Assembly (NCBI GenBank): GCA_022759165.1
Contig: JAEMPT010000063.1
Location: forward strand, 1-25,586
DNA from: Thermoprotei archaeon
GTDB lineage: Archaea > Thermoproteota > Thermoprotei_A > Sulfolobales > Fervidicoccaceae
Reading direction: 5' to 3'
Length of the DNA stretch: 25,586 nt
Positions 1 through 7,089 of this stretch are shown piece by piece. The translations under genes were made by a program, and so were the position numbers. The notes under the pieces are model-generated. The model had not been told where the DNA came from and searched no databases. It saw only the letters and a list, made by a program, of their open reading frames with translations. Positions within the stretch are counted from its first letter, which is position 1. Every line of letters starts with the position of its first letter.

Positions 1-6
1 AAAAAA

Positions 7-13
7 GAGGAGG
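7..13 (+). promoter_or_regulatory. Shine-Dalgarno site of the ABC ATPase gene
   Basis: GAGGAGG lies nine bases before the TTG at 23. It is what fixes that TTG as the start of the ABC transporter ATPase, since no ATG or GTG is better placed. The gene's promoter would lie left of the window. Confidence 0.75.
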
Positions 14-22
14 CAACGATAT

Positions 23-739
23 TTGGGGGAAACAGCCGTTTCAGTCGATGGTCTTGTAAAAAGATTTGGGCAAAAGGAAGCTGTTAAGTCCATATCTTTT
101 AACGTCTTTAAAGGTGAGATCTTCGGGCTGGTAGGACCAAATGGTGCGGGGAAGACGACGACGTTGAGGATAATAGGTACCCTCCTTAAGCCAACGTTGG
201 GCAGGGTGGAAGTCTTCGGTATGGACGTAATGAAACAGGCGGCCAACGTAAGGAAATCGATCAGCTACCTTCCGGAAGACGCTGGAGCCTATCCTTACAT
301 GACTGGGCTCGAATACCTGCGCTTCATAGCTTCTCTGTATGGGCTAGGCGAAGAAGCTGTAATAGAAGGGTCAGAGATATCTGGGCTAGGGGAATCACTG
401 AATGAGAGGATAAAGGGCTATAGCAAAGGGATGAAGCGCAGGCTACAGGTCGCCAGGACATTAATGGTGAGACCTAAGCTCGCTATCCTAGATGAGCCCA
501 CAAGCGGAATCGATGTCCTATATTCGCTTCAGCTTAGGAAGGAGATAAAGAAAAAAGCGAAAGAATGGGGGATCACCATATTGCTCAGTAGTCATAACAT
601 GCTAGAAATTGAATACCTTTGCGATAGGGTTGCCTTCATGCATGAAGGCAAAATCGTCGATATAGGAACCCCAAGGGACTTGATAAGCAAGCGGGGGGCT
701 TCGAACTTAGAGGAAGCCTTTATGGAGGCGATCTCTTAG
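23..739 (+). CDS. ABC transporter ATP-binding protein (ABC-2/exporter type)
   Basis: This is the ATP-hydrolysing subunit of an ABC-2 type membrane transporter, acting on the cytoplasmic face with the permease encoded next. Visible motifs are Walker A GPNGAGKTT at residues 38-46, a Q-loop region reading YLPEDAG (Glu where many families have Gln, as is common in ABC-2 and drug-exporter ATPases), the signature YSKGMKRR, Walker B LAILDEPTSG and the switch histidine in SSHNM. At 238 residues it is a complete single nucleotide-binding domain without the long C-terminal tail of some drug exporters. The TTG start is supported by a GAGGAGG site. Its stop overlaps the GTG of the permease gene by one base, so the two are probably translationally coupled. 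The substrate cannot be told from sequence. Confidence 0.95.
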   Translation: MGETAVSVDGLVKRFGQKEAVKSISFNVFKGEIFGLVGPNGAGKTTTLRIIGTLLKPTLGRVEVFGMDVMKQAANVRKSISYLPEDAGAYPYMTGLEYLRFIASLYGLGEEAVIEGSEISGLGESLNERIKGYSKGMKRRLQVARTLMVRPKLAILDEPTSGIDVLYSLQLRKEIKKKAKEWGITILLSSHNMLEIEYLCDRVAFMHEGKIVDIGTPRDLISKRGASNLEEAFMEAIS

Positions 740-2037
740 TGAGCAATTCACTTTTATCCCTAATTTCTAAGGAAACGAAGGAGATGCTTAGGGATCCTAG
801 GATATTCATATTGATGATAGTGGCCCCTATTCTCATATTCATTCTTCTTGGTACAGTTATGGGATATGCGACCGAGAAGACCGTAGAGGCTACTGCTTCA
901 GGTTTGAAGATAGCTGTCATAGACGAGGACGGAGGAGAGGCTTCGAAGGCCTTAATACAGTTCCTGCGCTCTTTCCCCAATTCAACGGTAGATGTTTTCA
1001 CCTCATATACAGACCCTAAAGCTCTATTGTTGCACGGTTCTTATGATGCTGCTTTAGTTATACAGCCCAATTTTACATCGAACATCCTTTTTGGGAGAGA
1101 AGCACAAATAAGTTCATACGAAATGGTTAGGGATTTGAGCATATCTGCTGGCGTCAAGCTGTCCTTTCTTCCATCCACGATTGGGGCATTTCAGCAACAG
1201 ATATTGCTCGGCCTAATAGCTAAAGCTTATCCTCAATTCAATATAACATCTCTGTCACACATGATTTCACTCAACGAGACGGCAATCCTAGGAGGAAGGG
1301 AGTACAGTATGTCTACGGTGAATTCACTTCTCACGGGTTCTATCCTTCTTGTTTTGGCCCCGATTATGGTATTCTCGATAGGAACTAGCCTCGCTGCCTC
1401 GAGTATGGGCATAGAGAAAGAGGAGAAGACGCTTGAGATCCTTTTAACGCTCCCGATCAAGAGATCCCACGTCCTACTATCGAAGGTCGTTGGGGCCTTC
1501 ATTCTGTCGCTCGCTGGAATGGTAGGGATGATGATAGGGCTCTTTTACTACCTCAACTCGATAATTTCAAGGACAGGGACCGGCGGATTGGAAATATCTG
1601 AAACTCTAAGCATGTTGACTCCAGCTACAATAATCGAAGTTGGGTTTGGACTACTTCTTTCACTCCTGTTCCTATTGGCGGCTTCTATACTTTTGTCCAC
1701 ACTTGCCAATAACGTCAGGGAGGCTCAGGCCATGGCATCTTGTGCATGGATTCCAATAATAATTCCATATATATTGCTCATGTACATAGACTTTTCACAG
1801 CTGGGCACAGTCGGATCGCTCGCCGTTTCCCTCATACCAGCATCAACTCCGCTTATAGCTATAAAGGCATCGCTTCAGGGTTGGTCTCTTCCTATATTGG
1901 TGAGTTTCGTCTCTAACCTGCTTTACTTCGGCATCATCTTATATGCGGGGGCGAGGTGGTTCGAAGGGGAAAGGATACTTTCAGCCAGACTATCTAGGAA
2001 AATTGGACCGTTTATGAGGTCGAAAAAGGGAAAATAG
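739..2037 (+). CDS. ABC-2 type transporter permease
   Basis: This is the membrane subunit partnering the upstream ATPase. The 432-residue protein has a first membrane helix at about residues 22-44, an extracytoplasmic domain of about 150 residues, then a block of about five hydrophobic helices from about residue 200 to 410. That is the topology of the NatB/YhaP-like ABC-2 permease family. The IEKEEKTLEILLTLP segment after the second helix is typical of these proteins and marks the cytoplasmic coupling region. The GTG start overlaps the last base of the ATPase stop codon (TAGTG). Such pairs export sodium, drugs or lipids; I cannot say which applies here. Family assignment is firm, substrate unknown. 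Confidence 0.92.
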   Translation: MSNSLLSLISKETKEMLRDPRIFILMIVAPILIFILLGTVMGYATEKTVEATASGLKIAVIDEDGGEASKALIQFLRSFPNSTVDVFTSYTDPKALLLHGSYDAALVIQPNFTSNILFGREAQISSYEMVRDLSISAGVKLSFLPSTIGAFQQQILLGLIAKAYPQFNITSLSHMISLNETAILGGREYSMSTVNSLLTGSILLVLAPIMVFSIGTSLAASSMGIEKEEKTLEILLTLPIKRSHVLLSKVVGAFILSLAGMVGMMIGLFYYLNSIISRTGTGGLEISETLSMLTPATIIEVGFGLLLSLLFLLAASILLSTLANNVREAQAMASCAWIPIIIPYILLMYIDFSQLGTVGSLAVSLIPASTPLIAIKASLQGWSLPILVSFVSNLLYFGIILYAGARWFEGERILSARLSRKIGPFMRSKKGK

Positions 2038-2047
2038 CGTCGTTTTG

Positions 2048-2057
2048 TTTTTAAATA
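2048..2057 (+). promoter_or_regulatory. TATA box of the cdvB gene
   Basis: TTTTTAAATA lies just after the permease stop codon. Transcription would begin about 26 bases downstream, near 2079. This suggests that cdvB has its own promoter rather than relying on the transporter operon, and it argues against start codons upstream of about 2080. Inferred from position and base composition only. Confidence 0.5.
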
Positions 2058-2116
2058 CCGTGGCACAAAATAATATACAGAGGCGAGCCGAGCAACTTTT
2101 CCTCTGGTGCTTAAGA

Positions 2117-2665
2117 TTGTTTGGAAAGAAGAAATTGGATAGGGCCAAATTGGCAAGGACAGTAGCGACTCTGAAAGTCATGGAGAATAGGCTTAGGTTC
2201 ATTGAGGGCAAGCTGGAAAGGGGAATAGAGGAAAAGATGCAGGAGATAATTAAAGTAAATGAGCTGTATGGCAAGGATTTTGCGATGCAGATCGCCGCTG
2301 AGCTTGCGGAGAGGAAAAAGGTACTGGCTGGAATCAAGGCCATGAGGGTATCGGTTGAAAGGGTGAGAGTAAAGTTCGAAACTATGCTTGACCTGAACAC
2401 GTCTATCGATATAGCAAAAGAAGTACTTCCCTTAGTATCTGACTTAAAGAAGAGCTTCACCAAAGCTGCTCCCGAGATATCTATAATGTTTACAGAGTTG
2501 GAGGAAAGGCTGAACGAGATGGGCATAGAGATAGGGTCATATGCCCAATTGGAGGGGCCAGCTTCTATTCCAATAGATGGGGGAGCGGAAGTTGATTCAA
2601 TCTTGAGGGAGGCTTCAGAGGTCGCTAGCGCCAGGGAAAAAGGAAAGCTGCCTTCTCCCCCTTAG
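2117..2665 (+). CDS. cdvB: ESCRT-III (Snf7/CdvB) family protein
   Basis: This is a predicted membrane-remodelling polymer subunit of the archaeal Cdv division system. The protein is basic at the N-terminus (MFGKKKLDRAKL), like eukaryotic CHMP/Snf7 proteins. It then forms long charged helices, one around MENRLRFIEGKLERG and another around the MRVSVERVRVKFETML segment, followed by an acidic region near PEISIMFTELEERLNEM. This is the Snf7 core pattern of crenarchaeal CdvB paralogues. No C-terminal winged helix is seen; the tail is short and ends in PSPP. The TTG at 2117 is preferred because GGTG sits seven bases upstream and a TATA box at 2048-2057 puts transcription start near 2079. Longer in-frame starts exist at 2045 (TTG) and 2060 (GTG) and would add an amphipathic segment. 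CdvA and the Vps4-like CdvC are not in this window. Confidence 0.8.
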   Translation: MFGKKKLDRAKLARTVATLKVMENRLRFIEGKLERGIEEKMQEIIKVNELYGKDFAMQIAAELAERKKVLAGIKAMRVSVERVRVKFETMLDLNTSIDIAKEVLPLVSDLKKSFTKAAPEISIMFTELEERLNEMGIEIGSYAQLEGPASIPIDGGAEVDSILREASEVASAREKGKLPSPP

Positions 2666-2676
2666 GGTGATGCCCA

Positions 2677-3375
2677 TTGCCGATCGTAACCATCAAGCTA
2701 ACGGACGAAGAGTTCAACCAATTGAAGTCTAAGGCAGCTTCGAAGGGTTATGAGACAATATCTGATTACCTTAAAAGCATAGCCCTTTCAGAGCCAAAGC
2801 TTTTGCCTCAAGCCGAGGTTTCACAGAAAGTTCAACCTGAGGAGGTAATGCCAAAAGAGAGCCTGCAGAGCATTCTCAGAGCAGTGCAGGACATGATAAA
2901 TCCTTTTACAGCGAAAATCGATGAATTGGCGCGTTCGATCGGGGAGCTTCGAGAGAGACTTGATAGACTGGAGGAAGCTATTAAAAAGCTCCCTACGCAG
3001 CAGCCGGCTTATTCTTATGAGGAGAAGAGGATCGGCAGGACAGCATCGACTAAAAAAGGCACTGCGATAGAGAGGCTTAGCGTAGAAGGGGTTGTATTTC
3101 AAAGCGAGCTTTCTTGGCTCAATAACCCTAAGGCATTCTTCGAAAAATTGAAGAGGGAGGGAGCCATTGTTATAGAGCTTGAAAAAGAATATGTCGCCGT
3201 GGATCCCGATTTCTGGGATAAGTTTCAGGAAAGAATATCTGGCATGAAGGAAAAGGATGCTGCGAAGGTAGCTAAATCCCTTCCCGACAAAATGGCGACC
3301 CTTTTTAAGAAACTCCTCTCAGACGGCAAGATAGTTTACGACTCAGCGGAGAACTCCTGGAAGATATCAATTTAA
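2677..3375 (+). CDS. RHH-like, coiled-coil and winged-helix-like protein next to cdvB
   Basis: I recognise no named family for the whole 232-residue protein. Residues 1 to about 42 (PIVTIKLTDEEFNQLKS... ISDYLKSIAL) have the strand-helix-helix look of a CopG/ribbon-helix-helix DNA-binding domain. About 60-110 is a charged heptad-like helix (AKIDELARSIGELRERLDRL) likely to form a coiled coil. A Lys/Thr-rich linker follows, and from about 130 a compact region (AIERLSVEGVVFQSELSWL...) resembles a winged helix that may be repeated weakly near the C-terminus (LFKKLLSDGKIVYD). The TTG start has GGTGA seven bases upstream. It begins 11 bases after the cdvB stop, so the two are probably co-transcribed. 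A DNA-linked partner or regulator of the division protein is an inference from context. Confidence 0.8.
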   Translation: MPIVTIKLTDEEFNQLKSKAASKGYETISDYLKSIALSEPKLLPQAEVSQKVQPEEVMPKESLQSILRAVQDMINPFTAKIDELARSIGELRERLDRLEEAIKKLPTQQPAYSYEEKRIGRTASTKKGTAIERLSVEGVVFQSELSWLNNPKAFFEKLKREGAIVIELEKEYVAVDPDFWDKFQERISGMKEKDAAKVAKSLPDKMATLFKKLLSDGKIVYDSAENSWKISI

Positions 3376-3395
3376 AATCAAATTATAATTAAACG

Positions 3396-4241
3396 CTATT
3401 TCTCTGCCCTCTTAAGAGGCGCAGGTACATATTCAACTCCGCTCCTATGCATTAAAGGAGCCTTATAGAGTTCCATCAAGTCGTAAATTTCCGGAGGAAC
3501 AGCATCCTTAACTGGCAGTCCAAGCTTAAGAGCTTCCTCAAAGGTGATTGGTTGATCATGAGTCCATTCTCCCCTCGTAAGCCTGTCTGCTAGCTCCCTC
3601 GCCTTTTCTTCTCCCATCTTATCTTTCAAGAGGTCTACGACTATGTTATTGACGCCCCTCATAGCCTTCTCCGCAACATCTGCCATTATAAGAGTAATAT
3701 CCTCCGCCTTTTCGCCCTTCATTTTAGCTAGCTTCAGAATGCTTGGTGCAGGTAACGTACCGTATTGCTGGAATGGTATTTGCGGATCAACTGGTCCCAG
3801 GACGGCGTTTCTGTCCATCCAGATCTCATCGGCTGCAAGCGCTATCAGAGTCCCTCCGCTCATTGCGTAATGCGGCACTATTACAACCTTTTTTCCAGGA
3901 TGCCTTTTGAGAGCTAGAGCAATCTGTGAAGCAGCTAGCACAAGGCCACCTGGAGTATGGAGGATGAGCGCTATTCCCATATCCTTTGGGGTATCCCTGA
4001 TTGCCCTCAACACTTCCTCACTATCCTCCACGTCGATGTATCGATATACTGGGATGCCAAGAATTCCCACTTGCTCTTGTCTATGTATTAATGTTATAAA
4101 TTTCATATTCATCTTTGCTTGAAGTGATGCTAGAATCTTGGCCCTGGCAGCCCTGAGCCTTGCTTGTGAAGTTGTAGGAGAAAAGATTAGCATGAAGAAT
4201 ATGAGCCAAAACAATATGCTAGCCAAGTCTGCTAGCGTCAT
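3396..4241 (-). CDS. Membrane-anchored ClpP-fold serine protease (SDH-type)
   Basis: This 281-residue protein fits the SDH_protease family (ClpP/crotonase fold, SppA-like). It has one N-terminal membrane helix (about residues 5-22) followed by a basic stretch, so the protease domain is probably tethered to the membrane. The ClpP-like features are ALILHTPGG (oxyanion-hole region, about 92-99), HYAMSGGT with the likely nucleophile Ser128, and the GPVDPQI segment after it. Such proteins are thought to process membrane or signal peptides. Start choice: the GTG at 4250 is nine bases upstream, but it lies inside an AGGTGA ribosome-binding site placed five bases before the ATG at 4241, so the ATG is preferred. 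It ends convergent to the cdvB-partner gene and is divergent from the DHH gene. Confidence 0.88.
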   Translation of the reverse strand: MTLADLASILFWLIFFMLIFSPTTSQARLRAARAKILASLQAKMNMKFITLIHRQEQVGILGIPVYRYIDVEDSEEVLRAIRDTPKDMGIALILHTPGGLVLAASQIALALKRHPGKKVVIVPHYAMSGGTLIALAADEIWMDRNAVLGPVDPQIPFQQYGTLPAPSILKLAKMKGEKAEDITLIMADVAEKAMRGVNNIVVDLLKDKMGEEKARELADRLTRGEWTHDQPITFEEALKLGLPVKDAVPPEIYDLMELYKAPLMHRSGVEYVPAPLKRAEK

Positions 4242-4375
4242 TTCTTTCACCTATATGCTTGAATAACAATGCCGTCTATATATAGCTTGTCTTTGCAACT
4301 AAATCTTTATGAAAAACATATATTCTAGCTTTATCAATTAATAATAAATCAGACTTTTGCGGGGAATGACCCGTT

Positions 4376-5293
4376 TTGATAGGAATTATATCCCACTGGG
4401 ACATAGATGGAATAGCTTCAGCAGCGATGTTGGCCTCCTCTCTGGGAGTCTCGAGAGAGCGCATAAGGCTATCCAGCACAACGAAGATTTTCGACTATTT
4501 CAGGGAGCTCAGAAAGGAAAAGGTTGCTGAAATATACATAGCTGACTTGAACCCAGGTCATGAGATAGCCATGCAGATAGTCAAGGAAAATAGAAAACAC
4601 CCAGTAAATGTTCATTGGGTGGATCACCACCTGTGGGATGAGGAAGCTTTAGAGATCCTCAGATCTTCTCCGAACATCGAGCTGATCCTTTCCCCATCAT
4701 CAGAGTGCGCATCAAAACTGATGAGCCAGACGATCCTCAGGGGATATGAATTACCCCTCCATATGCAGGATTTAATTAGATTAGCGGAGGACGATGATAC
4801 GTTTTCCAATAAATATGAGCTTACCTCTAAATGGAGGATCGTTTTAAGGTGGGGGGACTGGAGCATAAGGTACAGGACCCTTGAGAGCTGGATCGACGGC
4901 TACATATGGCCTCCCTGGGCCCAGTCTTACTATGAACAGGCCTACAAGGAATATAGGGAGCTTATGGAGGAGGCGGTAAATACCGCTGAGATATCCTTAT
5001 TGGACGAGAAAAAGGTAGCTTTCCTCTATCCAAACGAGAAGGTGCATCCCGGTGATCTTCAAAAATACGTTGAGGAGAAGGGCGAAGCTAGGGCGGATGT
5101 GTATGTCTTCATGTACAAGAAGGGAATAAGCCTTAGGAGTAAAACGATAGACGTATCCCTTCTGGCGAAGGCTATGGGAGGGGGAGGACATAAATATGCA
5201 GCTGGAGTGAACTTCAAAGAACCTCTAGAGGACAAAGAGGGAATCAAGTCAAGGATAGCCTCCGCGCTGAAGAAGTTATATCCCAAAAAATAG
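4376..5293 (+). CDS. DHH/DHHA1 family phosphoesterase
   Basis: This is a predicted metal-dependent phosphoesterase of the DHH superfamily, which includes RecJ, oligoribonuclease NrnA and cyclic-dinucleotide hydrolases. The catalytic metal motifs are all present: HWDIDG at residues 7-12, ADLNPG near 56-61, and DHH at 83-85. The C-terminal DHHA1 substrate-binding motif GGGGHKYAA is at about 268-276. At 305 residues it has the minimal DHH plus DHHA1 layout, without the extra domains of bacterial RecJ. The substrate could be short RNA or DNA oligonucleotides or a dinucleotide; sequence alone does not separate these. The TTG start follows a GGGGA stretch about ten bases upstream and an AT-rich promoter-like region around 4335-4350. 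It converges on the phosphatase gene with a one-base gap. Confidence 0.9.
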   Translation: MIGIISHWDIDGIASAAMLASSLGVSRERIRLSSTTKIFDYFRELRKEKVAEIYIADLNPGHEIAMQIVKENRKHPVNVHWVDHHLWDEEALEILRSSPNIELILSPSSECASKLMSQTILRGYELPLHMQDLIRLAEDDDTFSNKYELTSKWRIVLRWGDWSIRYRTLESWIDGYIWPPWAQSYYEQAYKEYRELMEEAVNTAEISLLDEKKVAFLYPNEKVHPGDLQKYVEEKGEARADVYVFMYKKGISLRSKTIDVSLLAKAMGGGGHKYAAGVNFKEPLEDKEGIKSRIASALKKLYPKK

Positions 5294-5294
5294 A

Positions 5295-6107
5295 TCAACG
5301 CTGATCTTTCACTAATTTAGCCTCTGCTATTGCCTTGCATAGCTGTGCAAACCCGAAGCCGCTCTCGTAGTCGGTTATTATATCTGACTTTTCCTTCAGC
5401 TCTTCGTCTGCATTCGAAACTGCAACCTTGATTCCCGTTTCCCTTATGAAGTCCCAGTCCATCGCGCTATCTCCTATTCCAGCTACTCTGCTTATATTGA
5501 TGCCCTGCATAGAAAGAAGGTATTTTAAGCCGGCAAGCTTTCCAGCGCCTTTCGGGGAAATATGTACGGCGTAGCCGCTGTAATTGAGCTCTATTCTCTC
5601 AAATAACCCCTCATCACTGAGGATCCTTTTTATTTCTTTTATTGTATCCTTCGCGTTATGAGCTCCGCCAATAAGCTCAAGCGCGAAATCGTGCTTTCTG
5701 AACTCGTTCTGCCAGGACTCCCTCACAAGGTTAGGCAGCCTTTCAGCAATCAGCTTGGCGACATCTCTTGGGGCATCTTTACAAGGTTCTACTATATACG
5801 GTCTCTTGGTACCTCCTTCAAAAGTCGATACGAAACATCCGTTTTCAGCTACAGCTCCATCAGCACCTAGATACCTTGCTAAACCGTATACTATTGGGAA
5901 TGAATTTGCGGATACGAAGAAGATCTTCACTCCCGCTTTTCTAAGAAGGGACATACCTTCAATTACTTCAACAGGTATACGGTAACCTTGCCTATTTTCT
6001 GTCAAGGTGCCATCTAGATCCGTCGCGATCGCTTCCACGTTTTTAAGCTTTTCGAACAGTTCAAGTGCTCTTGCCATTTTTTCGTTCAATAGCAACCACC
6101 GATCCAT
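5295..6107 (-). CDS. pgp: HAD-superfamily phosphatase, archaeal phosphoglycolate phosphatase type
   Basis: This hydrolase belongs to the HAD superfamily, most like the archaeal 2-phosphoglycolate phosphatases (Cof-like, C2-capped). Motif I is DLDGTLTENR, with nucleophile Asp30 and general acid Asp32. Motif II is FFVSANS. The metal-binding motif IV reads GIGDSAMDWDFI near residue 220, and a Lys in the PKGAGK segment fits motif III. The 270-residue length is slightly above the usual 225-240 because of an N-terminal extension; the Met at residue 11 (base 6077) is an alternative start. The ATG at 6107 is only about six bases from the transcription start predicted by the TATA box at 6136-6143, so the mRNA may be nearly leaderless. 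The physiological substrate could also be another small phosphate ester. Confidence 0.85.
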   Translation of the reverse strand: MDRWLLLNEKMARALELFEKLKNVEAIATDLDGTLTENRQGYRIPVEVIEGMSLLRKAGVKIFFVSANSFPIVYGLARYLGADGAVAENGCFVSTFEGGTKRPYIVEPCKDAPRDVAKLIAERLPNLVRESWQNEFRKHDFALELIGGAHNAKDTIKEIKRILSDEGLFERIELNYSGYAVHISPKGAGKLAGLKYLLSMQGINISRVAGIGDSAMDWDFIRETGIKVAVSNADEELKEKSDIITDYESGFGFAQLCKAIAEAKLVKDQR

Positions 6108-6135
6108 GATTAACTTTTTCTTGCTGGGATCAATC

Positions 6136-6143
6136 TTTAAAAA
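6136..6143. promoter_or_regulatory. Shared, divergent TATA element (5S rRNA and phosphatase gene)
   Basis: TTTAAAAA is close to self-complementary. Its centre lies about 26 bases before the start of the 5S rRNA helix on the plus strand (6166). The same distance on the minus strand gives a transcription start near 6113, just before the phosphatase ATG at 6107. On the minus strand the preceding bases read CAAAGG, resembling a BRE. One box serving both directions is an inference from geometry. Confidence 0.4.
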
Positions 6144-6165
6144 CCTTTGAAAATTAATTAATTAT

Positions 6166-6294
6166 CGGTCTGGGCCGGCCATAGCGGCCGGGCAACACCC
6201 GGTCTCGTCAGATCCCGGAAGTTAAGCCGGCCGCGTTGGGGCTTCCAGTGAGCGCCGAGAGGGCTCGCAGGGACCCCAAGTCGGTGCCAGGCCG
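6166..6294 (+). rRNA. rrf: 5S ribosomal RNA
   Basis: The segment matches archaeal 5S rRNA. It has CCGGCCATAGCGGCCGGGC near the 5' end, the CACCCGG stretch, the highly conserved GGAAGTTAAGC loop and the GGCCGCGTTGGGGC region. A closing helix I can be drawn between CGGTCTGG (6166-6173) and CCAGGCCG (6287-6294), with one G-U pair, giving 129 nucleotides. The orientation is set by GAAGTTAAGC on the plus strand. No 16S, 23S or tRNA gene is adjacent, so it is transcribed alone, as in many crenarchaea. The exact ends may differ by a few bases. T-rich sequence follows at about 6297-6320 and could terminate transcription. Confidence 0.95.
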
Positions 6295-6302
6295 CTATCT
6301 TC

Positions 6303-6473
6303 TCATATTTTGATTTTCATAGCAGTAATAAAGGCCACCAGAAAAATGAAAGTTTCAGCCAAATGCCTCTTGTCGCCCGTCAAAATTACCGCTATTATCG
6401 ATAGGAGAAGGGCAGTGGCTGCGGATGTAGCTGCTAGAAACGCGAGAGTTTTTCCCAACCTCTTAATGCTCAT
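6303..6473 (-). CDS. Small two-helix membrane protein downstream of lrp
   Basis: This short reading frame encodes 56 residues, beginning MSIKRLGKTLAFL and ending ITAMKIKI. Two hydrophobic stretches (about residues 9-31 and 40-51) are split by a short charged turn, TGDKRHLAE, which suggests a helical hairpin with positively charged N-terminal and C-terminal ends on the cytoplasmic side. The ATG at 6473 is preceded by GAGGAG at a nine-base spacing. An ATG closer to that site is followed at once by TAA, so it cannot be used. It lies 38 bases after the Lrp-type gene on the same strand and is probably co-transcribed. Its end faces the 3' end of the 5S rRNA gene. No family is recognised. Confidence 0.6.
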   Translation of the reverse strand: MSIKRLGKTLAFLAATSAATALLLSIIAVILTGDKRHLAETFIFLVAFITAMKIKI

Positions 6474-6511
6474 TACATTTTTCTCCTCTTAAAACAGCAG
6501 CGTCATAGCCC

Positions 6512-6988
6512 TCAGATCGGGACATGCGGGTATGACTCCTTAACCACTCTGAGAGCTATGCTCGTCGTCGTCCTCTTTATATGGGGATTCTTCAACGTCT
6601 CTTTGACGAACTTATCGAGCTCCTCTATGTCCTTGAATCTAGCAACAGCGATTATGTCGAACTCCCCAGTAATGTCGTAAAGAAATATAACGTTTGGCTT
6701 AGATGCTATTTGTTTTTCTATCTCTTCTAGGTATGGCCCGTCTACGCTGAAATGTATTATTGCTGTTATTTTATATCCTAGCTTTTCTTGGTCAACGTTT
6801 AGCGTGTATCCCTTTATTATACCGAGCTGTTCCAGCCTCCTTATCCTAGAAAAAGCCGTCGAGATCGGTATTCCAACGATCTCCGATATTTCCTTGAGAC
6901 TACTCCTCGAGTTACTAGCAAGTGCTTCAATTATTTTCAGATCGACGTCTTCAAGTACTATTTCTTCGATCTCCCTTTTTTTCGGCAC
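6512..6988 (-). CDS. Lrp/AsnC family transcriptional regulator
   Basis: This is a DNA-binding regulator of the Lrp/AsnC (feast/famine) family, 158 residues. The N-terminal helix-turn-helix is visible as DLKIIEALASNSRSSLKEIS followed by the recognition helix in PISTAFSRIRRLEQLGIIKGY. The C-terminal RAM (ligand-binding, oligomerisation) domain shows its usual pattern, with IIHFSVDG, a VIFLYDITGEFDIIAVARF segment and the final strand TTTSIALRVVKE. The start is taken as GTG at 6988. A GTG nine bases upstream (6997) is part of the GAGGTGA ribosome-binding site, which sits six bases before 6988. It is divergent from the glycosyltransferase gene and shares an AT-rich intergenic region with it. The effector is unknown. 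Confidence 0.92.
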   Translation of the reverse strand: MPKKREIEEIVLEDVDLKIIEALASNSRSSLKEISEIVGIPISTAFSRIRRLEQLGIIKGYTLNVDQEKLGYKITAIIHFSVDGPYLEEIEKQIASKPNVIFLYDITGEFDIIAVARFKDIEELDKFVKETLKNPHIKRTTTSIALRVVKESYPHVPI

Positions 6989-7089
6989 TGCTATCACCTC
7001 TAATATTTACACGACTCTTTTATTTAATTGGATAAAAAATTTTTAACTTTGTAAGCCATTAAAAACAATAACTTTTTAAGTGAGGAGAA

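Noticed and set aside
1990..2526. 178-codon minus-strand frame opposite cdvB
   Set aside because: Serine- and phenylalanine-rich translation typical of the complement of a charged helical protein; cdvB on the plus strand explains the region.
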